DNA from: Symbiodinium natans
Taxonomy: Eukaryota > Sar > Dinophyceae > Suessiales > Symbiodiniaceae
NCBI GenBank assembly: GCA_905221605.1
Contig: CAJNDS010002002.1
Coordinates: 62,001-126,000, forward strand
DNA: 64,000 nt
Direction: 5' to 3'
Shown one piece after another: positions 56,783 to 64,000 of this stretch. The translations under genes and the position numbers were made by a program. The notes beneath the pieces were generated by a model. That model was not told the DNA's origin. It did no database searches and saw nothing but the letters and a program-made list of their open reading frames with translations. Every line of letters starts with the position of its first letter. Position 1 is the stretch's first letter.

Positions 56783-58405
56783 CTCAACTTTTTCAGTCGA
56801 TCCAGAACTCTACGACTCTTTGCTCCAGCGCTTGGTTTTACTAAGCGTGCGGGCCTTCATCACCTTCGCACTTACCACATTTCCATGCCTTCGTCGCTGC
56901 GCATAACAGGCTCTTTTCAGAGCGGAACCCCTTCGCGCATTGGGGGCAGAGTCGCAATTCACCTTTTGAGGGCCCCCACGGAGCGAAGTACTCTAGCAGG
57001 TCATCATCAGTCCAGTCCTGGGCCCACTTAAGAAGCTCGATCTGGGGTTCGACTTTGTCGGAAGGGCTCTCCACAATTCAAAAGGCCAAAAAAACACACA
57101 AAAAACAAAAGGTTATCCAGAATGTGCACAGCGGACTTGGGTCCACTCATCCGGCAGATGGAAGACAAAGAGGTTGCAGCCAGGCGGGCCGAAGCTCGGC
57201 TCCTCTCAGGGAAGAAAACTCAACGAAAACTCAACAAAACCTCGAAGCACTCAAAAAGTACTCAGAGTATCTCAGAGTGGTCTGTGGCAGAGCCTGACAC
57301 GGCCCGGCCTTAGAGCTGGCATCCGACTTCCCGCCCGCTCTCCTCAATCGAGAACGAGAGCTTTTGCAAAATGGGGCAAAGAGAGTCAGTGAGGCTCAGT
57401 GAGAGTTCATGGAGCGACATGCCCCAACGTGCTGATTCTGGGAGCAGCCACCGCCGGTCGCGCTTGCCTTTGCCCTCTGACTTGCCTCCACAGTCACATC
57501 TATTTGACAAGAACTTTCAGAAAAATTGTAAAAACACACCCGAACAGGCCCGAACAACCGGGGGGCCTTCATCACTTCGCAGCTTCTTGAGCTCTTCCTG
57601 CACTTTCTGTCAAGCAAAGCTCCGTCTTGCCGCCCTAAAGCTTGTTAAAATGGTCCGGTCCCTGTCGCTCTCACGGTCCCGCCAAGGCCTAGGGGGGGCT
57701 TTCCAAATGGGCGCACGATGTCACGTGCAGAAGGCCGAGCCATACTGAGCAAGTGGCCCAGGGACAGCACTGTCCTTGTGCTTAGCCTCAGCGAAGAGCT
57801 AAGCAGCTAAGCTGGCTAAGCTGGCTAAGCCAAGGATTCTGAAAAGGATTGAAAAGATATGAAAAGAACACAGAACGCGCTCTGCATTGAGACTCAGGCA
57901 TGACCGGTTGTGCTGGAAGTGCTTCCGCCGTTGCCATCCTCACAAAAAAACAGAACCATCATACTGCAGGGGAGAAAAAGCGTGCACACGCTTCTGCTCT
58001 GGGGATGCAGCCGGAGAAGGGTCCAGCTCCGCAGGTCGCTCCCACCTTAAAAGCTCAGAGGCCCTGCGAGAGGCTTCAGAGACAGCTCCAAGAGAGGGCC
58101 CCCGTGCTGCGTGAGCCCCGTCTTGGCGTTGTAGTAGTACTTGGCACCATCCTCTGACAATGACAATGCCGATCCCCAAACTACAGTAGAAAGGCCCCAT
58201 CCGGCCCATCCGGCCCATCCGGCCCATCCGGCAACTGGGGGCACGCTGGCACGGCTGGCACTAGGCTGGCACGCGCTCTTTTCGAAGGCCGCGAGAGCTC
58301 AGTTTGCGCGCTGCTTCTGACCACTGAAAAGGCCGCTTCGAGTATCATCCAGCCCATCGCGATCGTGAACCTCGACATCAGCGGCCATTAAGCGACTTTT
58401 GAGCG
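56200..58405 (-). CDS. WW- and RRM-domain RNA-binding protein
   Basis: WW domain: exon about 58108-58154 (DGAKYYYNAKTGLTQ) joins exon about 57984-58045 (WERPAEL) through a GC-AG intron that splits the Gln codon. This restores the second Trp and Pro of the WW signature. RRM: about 56974-57031 (WAQDWTDDDLLEYFAPWG), 56690-56731 (GTGRSRGFGFVSYE, a clear RNP1 motif), 56435-56489 (AATAIKKMQG) and 56237-56286 (YKILGKRLKVEFKKGE). The last two join in phase through GC-AG. The RRM resembles the third RRM of CELF/Bruno proteins and of plant FCA, which also has a WW domain. The role is probably pre-mRNA processing or mRNA control. The first exon may start at MAADVE near 58405. The end is not defined. Confidence 0.75.
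58196..58237. repeat. 9-bp repeat GGATGGGCC
   Basis: Four to five units within an intron or the 5' region of the WW/RRM gene (plus strand reads CGGCCCATC). Confidence 0.85.
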
Positions 58406-61104
58406 TATCTATTTCAGGAGAAGCTGTTGATTCCGTGACATGGCTGAGAGCGAGTCGTACTCAAGCCGCTTGTCACATGTTCTTTCGAACTCCTCCACTT
58501 CTTTGACGCACCTTCACGACCGCAAACACAACCTGTGCAAATTTCACCACTTCATGACGGTGCATGTCATGGCCTCGATATGTCACCGCTGTTCTCCTCG
58601 ATGCACACTCGTAGCGGCCGCATGGTGCAAACGATATGGCCTGGACCAGCTGAATCTGCACTGACAGATGCAGAAGCTTTCGGATCAGGAGCCCGGCTTT
58701 TCTTCAGCTTCGCAGGGTTGGACTGCATCATGCCCCCACCGGAGCCGCTGGCCATCGACATGGCTTCGACTCAGAGCAGCAAAGCACGAACGCTGATTCA
58801 CAATGATTCCAAGGCCTTCGGCAAAGCCTAGCATAGCATGATCTGGCAAAGATAGCTAAATTCTCGACATTGAGCCATGCTAAAGTGCGGGGTCACATCA
58901 AAGGCCGCGTCCACCCTGTCTGACCCTCAGAAGTCGCGAAAATGCAGCGCCCCCCAATTCCTTGTCGGCGTATTCTCTCCACAGTGGTGGCATCTCCCTG
59001 GGCGAGAGGCATGCGAACTGTCTCGTGCCACATCTAAGCCTCAGCTAAGAGGGACAGCCTTAGGACCCCGAGCCAAGCTCCACCAAACTAGCGCAAGAGC
59101 AAGGTGCATTAGGATGCACTAATGTGTACCTTGGTTTCAGTCCAGTGCCTCTGACCTTTAACAAAGGGATCTTGAGTTCTGCGCTGAAGGAACGGCTGCC
59201 AGCTCCAGTATTGCGCCGCGAGAGCCTGGGGAGAGTCTGGCAGGATCTTTTCACGTGCAAAACGGAGTTGCACAGTTGCACATAGTTGCACATAGTTGCA
59301 CATAGTTGCACATAGTTGCACATAGTTGCACATGAGGATCTCTGAGGAGGCAACGTCATAATCGTACATGCCTGATGGTTGGAAATCCGGCGCATTGCTG
59401 CTCAGCTGGCTCCGGGACTCCCTTTCACTGTCACCTCCAACAGATTCGGATTTACGTCTCAAATTCAGCTCGGCTCAGCTCGGCTCTCCGTTCGACCACA
59501 CCTGACTCCTCGAGCCCTTTACCTGCGTCGCAGTGCATGCAGTACATGGCATCTCAACTTTTTGGGCAGATGAGTCAGAAAGCAGAGAGGCCGTGTCCTC
59601 GATCCCAATCCCGTGTTTTGCCCCAGTCGTCTCCCTGCGCGCTGCAGACTGAAGGACTAGACTTCCCGTACGCCGTACACACCATGGCAAGCTTTGCCAC
59701 ACCTTCTTGCTTTTGCCTTTCGACTCTTTCGACTTCGCCCCTTCCTTCGCTTCTCGCTCGCCTTTGCCCCGGCCTTTATCCTAGCATCGATTGAGAGTCA
59801 CGCACAAGCACTCGACAGATCCTCAACAACAAGATGCTTCACACAGAAGCATTCAAAGCGACCGCTCCTCATCCGGCCACCATTTCCCATCACCTGCGGA
59901 TCTGCATATACAGCTGGCTGGCCAACACAAATTGGACAACAGGGCCTTTCCACCCTCCTCGCTTGCCACCTTCCTTCCGACCTTTGCCGCTCTCTTTGGC
60001 CTGCCACGCATGTTGCAAAAAATTTCCTTTTCTGCAATCAAGGATGTGGCATGAGGGACCTCTTTGACCTCCCATCGCGAAGTTCCTTCACCCTGGCGCC
60101 AGCACAAGCATTCTGCACAACATATAAACCAGAACTGCTGCTGCATGGCCTTTCCGCCGGCAGTGGCCCTGAAACCACCCATGGATTGGTGCAGTGCACC
60201 TGCCACAAAACCCAACAAGCAATAAAAAAGGACCACATTGATCTTTTCGGCGTGCAGCTGAGCTGCCAATGTGCCGGCAGGCCCAAACGACACTTGCTAC
60301 ATCTTCAGTCAGAAGCCGCAATGAGCCACAACGGAGCAAGCATTGGATGCACTAGAACCGTTCAACCCTCAGACGGCATGCCCGGGCGAACGAGCCCCAC
60401 GAGCCCTAGACCGAGGACCCGTAGGACACTGAAATCTACTTTGAAAATCGGCTTCAAGTTTAAAGCTTCGGAATTAATGCAACACCCTGAGGTAATCAGC
60501 CGGAAGGGCGTCGCTAGTTCAGAATCCCCGAACCCCGTGTAAGCCCCCCAAAGCTTCCGAAATCATTAAAATTGCAATAGACTCTCCTACGCTTTCTTTT
60601 CACTACACCCTGGGCTCTCTCCCGCATCCCGCAGGTTCCCGAGCTGCAGCTGGTCTTGGGGAAGCTGCCGGAGCTGCCGCTTGGTTTATGGAGGCTTTAC
60701 GGAGAACCCATCTGGGAGGGGATTTATTGAAACAGTCATGATTGCGCATGTTCCCTCTCAGGCGGTAGAGTAGGGTGTATAGTGACGTGCTGTACGTAGA
60801 TATGTGCGTGAGCGAAACAGCAATGCGGACTGACTCCCCCAGAAGAGCTTGCAGAATTGCAGATTTCGTGCATCGAGCACGGGCACAGACTCATGCACCT
60901 GGACTTAAATCCACTGAGCGCCTCCAGGCTACCAAAAACTGCAGATTAAAGAGGCGGATCTTGCATAGACTTGCTCTCCCGAACATATCCCAGAACGAAC
61001 CCGCAAAGCTTTGGAAGGCGATGCCTGGGCATTGCCGACATCAAGCATGTCGGTGGTAAGACGCCACGCTGGCTGCGCCAGCTATAAAACACGGAGATAG
61101 CAGC
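58406..61104. other. No confident gene; one long plus-strand frame
   Basis: The plus-strand frame 59694-60542 is 282 codons and free of tandem repeats, so it is longer than expected by chance. It starts with a hydrophobic stretch (FRLFRLRPFLRFSLAFAPAF) and has no motif I know. A 146-codon minus-strand frame overlaps it (59853-60293). Strand and coding status are undecided. A 10-bp repeat (CATAGTTGCA, about six units) is at 59265-59331. Confidence 0.3.
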
Positions 61105-61538
61105 CACAGGTAAAAATTAATTAACAATTATTAAAAAATTGATTAATAATTAATTAATAATTAATTAATAATTAATTAATAACTAATTAATAATTAAATA
61201 ATAATTAACTCATAACTAATTAATAATTCATTTATTAATAATTAATTAATAATTAATAATTAATAATTAATAATTAATAATTAATAATTAATAATTAATA
61301 ATTAATAATTAATAATTAATAATTAATAATTAATAATTAATAATAATAATTTAATAATAATAATTAATAACTAATAATAATAATTAATAATTAATAATTA
61401 ATAATTAATAATTAATAATTAATAATTAATAAAAAAATAATAATTAATTAATAACTGATTAATAGTTAATTTATAACTAATTAATAACTAATTAGTAATT
61501 AGTAAATAATTAATGAATAATTAATTAATAATCAATTA
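61105..61538. repeat. A/T-only island of (TAATTAA)-type repeats
   Basis: About 430 bp almost entirely of A and T, built from AATTAATTAAT and AATTAATAATTAAT units with few G or C bases, in an otherwise GC-rich window. It would melt easily. It abuts a C-rich tract directly on its right. Confidence 0.95.
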
Positions 61539-62040
61539 CTACCCCCCAACTCCCCAATCCCCCCACCCTCCCCCCCGCACCCACCCCCACCCCCCCCACC
61601 CCCCCCCCCCCCGGGCCACCTGGTTTTACGGGCCTCTGGCAGACCTGATCAGCCGCCCGCTCCGCCCACTTTCCCCATCTCACCATCACCGTCCCCCCAA
61701 CCCCCCTTCCTGGCCAGCTGGCCATGGCCCCCAATGGCTCCATGCCCTTGATGGTCCGGCATGGAGCCATTGGGGGCCATGGCCGGGTGGGGTGGGTGGG
61801 GGGGGGAGGGTGAGGATTGGGGAGTTGGGGAGGGCTGGAGTGGGGGAGCAGAGATCGGTGAGGGGCGGAGTAGTCGGGAGAGGGTAGGTCTGCATGGGGA
61901 AGGGGGTGGGGGGGGAGGGGGCGTGGGGGTGGGGGAGGGTGGGGTGCCGAGCGGGTGGCAAGTTGGGTGAAAGCGGTGAGAGGGGGGATAGAGATGGGGA
62001 AGGGGAGCGGTCGGGGGGGAAGGGTGGTAGGGGAGAGGGT
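61539..62040. repeat. C-rich/G-rich strand switch with central hairpin
   Basis: 61541-61720 is C-rich on the plus strand and 61785-62040 is G-rich. At the switch point, 61720-61745 and 61759-61784 are perfect 26-bp inverted repeats with a 13-bp loop. The whole is an imperfect large inverted repeat that could form G-quadruplexes or a long hairpin. Confidence 0.9.
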
Positions 62041-62059
62041 GTCATGATCAAGCAATATC

Positions 62060-63196
62060 AAGACAGTACCTGGCGCAGAGTTCAGCACAGTCATGATTTC
62101 AGGCCCCCCCCACGTGAAGTGCACTGCCGCTAGTCCAGCCTTTAGAGTGTTCACAAAGATAGGGAACCACTTTTCCCTATAAGTGCCTTCCCACTGCATC
62201 CGTGCAACGAGATGTCGTTTCAAGTTGGGGAAGTGCGGGATGGACAGGAAATTTCGACTGTCCGTGACCAAGAGGAGGACATCGGCACCCGCGTGCTCCG
62301 CGTCTCGCAGCTGCGGAAGCAGGCAGTTGAGCAGCGCAAGGTAATCAACCGCTGGATGCAACCCCTGCGAGTCCGGTGGCTCGCCAGTGACCGCACCCAC
62401 GGCAGCCCGCAGGGGCAAGATTCCATCCGGGGTAGGTTCAGGGAAGTTTTGATCCGTTGCCAAAGCCTGCGTAATGTCAGATGCGTTGTCTTGCTCTGGC
62501 GGGCAGTCCGCGTTCCGTGCGTGGAGCTGCCGTATAGCATCCATAGCGGTCTCGGCAAGCACCTGTGGGCAGGGCGTCTTGTGCTCGAGCCAGGGCAAAA
62601 TGTCGGCTTCGGCAGGCGTCAAGGCGGAAGGCGACGAGGAAAGGAGAGGATCTGCTTCCCTGCTTCCTGTACGTGGTCTAGAGAGGGGGCACCCGGCATG
62701 AAAGCTCTGGGTTGACTTGGCATCGGAGACTGAAAGGGCGAAGGACAGGGCTGCCTCCCTACCCGCTCCGTGTCCGGCAACTGCGCGAGACCATGGGGGG
62801 GGAGTGACGGCGCCAGCAGGAGGTGCGCACACAGGTGCAGCAAGCACACGACCCGTCAGGGCCCTGCGGCATGGTGCCTATGCCTGGCCGCCCTGTATGC
62901 AAGAGAAAGCAGCGAACTGTGGCTTGCTCCGCAAAGCAGATCGAGTTGCTGTCACGCAAAAAGGCAGAGCAATCCAAACGCAAGAGGTGCTGCACTTCCC
63001 CTGGGAAGTAGTGGTTCCAGCCCGTTGCATCTGCCTCTGTGGGTAGGATGATTCCTGCCTGCATGGGCTTGGTCATCGCTATATCGCTGGTCCCTGCAGT
63101 ACCAAGCGCGGTGAGGTGGCCCCGCTTAGCAACAAAGACATGAAGTACCTGCGACCCGGCTTGCAGCACATACTGCTGACACGCGTAGGCATCCAT
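62060..63196 (-). CDS. Conserved-looking protein of unknown function, two or more exons
   Basis: A long minus-strand frame from 62847 encodes DILPWLEHKTPCPQVLAETA, HPAVDYLALLNCLLPQL, ADVLLLVTDSRNFLSIPHF, then WFPIFVNTLKAGLAAVHFTW and TVLILLDHDT near 62050. The alternation of hydrophobic strands and helices, and the late D-H-D, recall a nucleotide-sugar-transferase-like fold, but this is only a resemblance. Another frame from 63196 (MDAYACQQYVLQAGSQVLHV, EADATGWNHYFPGEVQHL) is probably the preceding exon. The frame continues open to 61525 through the G-rich/C-rich repeat as a Pro-rich tail, which I regard as non-coding. A GT donor at about 62068 (CCAG|GTACTG) is an alternative exon end. Confidence 0.5.
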
Positions 63197-64000
63197 GGCT
63201 GCGGTGGCAGCAAACTGCAGACTCCGATGCTACGGTGGGCGAGCTGAAACTAAACTAACGGAAGCAAAGGCACAAATCTCCCTGGGGCGTGGAATGCAAA
63301 GAAGTCACCAAACGGCAAAGAACAACACGATAAACCGATGACAAGATTGAATCAAATGATCAATGCACCCCTAAAACTTTGAGCCCGCGCAAAGTTCAAG
63401 AGTGCACCAAGCCAGCAATTGCTTGGCCTCAAACTCCACGCATCTCCACACGCAGCCAAACCCCCTGCCAGCTCCAAACAACCGGAAGACCGTTAGCCGA
63501 AGTTCCAAAAGCTTAAACAACCTCTAAGCGCCTCCGAAATCCATAAATCCCCCAACAAGCTCTCACACTAGCAACCTTTCTAAACCTCCAAACCCAAAAA
63601 AACCTTCACCTATTGAACAGGTCCTTGTGTTAAAGCTCGGCTTGCTCGGCTTCAAACTTTGCGCATCTTTATGCGCTCAACTAACAACCGCGGAACAAAG
63701 CCCACAAACAAGCTCTTAGCAACCCAAAACTTCTGACAAACTCTGACAACTAGAAACTTCTAAAACCCCAAAAAAACGTTTCCTGCAGCTGTTTGATGGG
63801 ACTGTTCTCAAGGTGTTGGCATACCTTAGCGGCCGCCTGTTTGTGGCTGCAATGCAGGTGCAGACAAGCGCAAATCAATGACATCCAAAAAGGAGAAAGA
63901 AGGGGGCCTCTGCCTTGGGGAGCTCAATATGGTCAGCAAGCATCCAGTCAGGGTCACTCAGCAGCTAGGGCCACACAACGTGCTCCGGGTCCGCCGATGA
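63197..64000. other. Right-hand end, no recognisable gene
   Basis: No open frame with a motif. 63.3-63.8 kb is A/C-rich on the plus strand, with many stop codons on both strands. Confidence 0.4.

Noticed and set aside
61525-62050. Proline-rich C-terminal tail of the frame starting at 62847
   Set aside because: Encoded by the C/G-rich repeat and hairpin; composition changes abruptly and a GT donor is present near 62068.

Overview
The window looks like nuclear DNA of a dinoflagellate, most likely a suessialean or Symbiodiniaceae-like species. Four observations point there. Every gene that could be assembled reads on the minus strand, as in unidirectional gene clusters. Genes are split into very short exons (25-120 nt). 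About three quarters of the roughly 38 intron boundaries that could be fixed by reading frame start with GC rather than GT, one appears to start with GA, and acceptors are mostly AG followed by G. Several families (a membrane-bound TIR-like protein, a membrane protein with the motif QKELDFYTNN, and a lone-ketosynthase polyketide synthase) have the form I know from dinoflagellates. Telomere-type TTTAGGG repeats and abundant 8-12 bp minisatellites fit the same picture. I saw no spliced-leader relic, rRNA, complete tRNA or CRISPR.

Layout. 4.3-9.4 kb: SLC44/choline-transporter-like gene. 9.95-10.48 kb: single-exon L51/S25/CI-B8-type mitochondrial protein. 11.3-13.1 kb: membrane protein with the QKELDFYTNN motif. 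15.0-17.1, 23.6-25.7 and 31.4-33.4 kb: three copies of a TIR-like multi-pass membrane protein. The first two have open frames apart from a shared in-frame TGA; the third is decayed. Between them lie partial copies of a BTB gene (26.3-27.0 and 36.0-36.5 kb), the QKELDFYTNN gene and an unrecognised gene (29.9-30.8 kb). Together these form a broken tandem array of an 8-9 kb unit. 18.0-22.9 kb holds a 39-bp tandem repeat, a telomere-like TTTAGCGGG array, a perfect 34-bp inverted repeat and a composite satellite.

39.1-40.0 kb: exons of an unrecognised gene next to an interstitial telomere block. 42.1-52.0 kb: a large polyketide-synthase gene with one ketosynthase domain, its N-terminal extension and a conserved C-terminal region. 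52.8-54.0 kb: exons of an unrecognised gene. 56.2-58.4 kb: a WW plus RRM RNA-binding protein. 61.1-62.05 kb: an A/T-only island next to a C-rich/G-rich strand switch with a hairpin. 62.06-63.2 kb: a conserved-looking protein of unknown function. The remaining stretches hold simple repeats or sequence in which I recognise nothing.

The genes do not form a pathway. Their common direction reflects polycistronic-style gene order, not shared function. Exon models were assembled by eye from frame continuity, splice signals and family motifs; gene ends are approximate unless stated.
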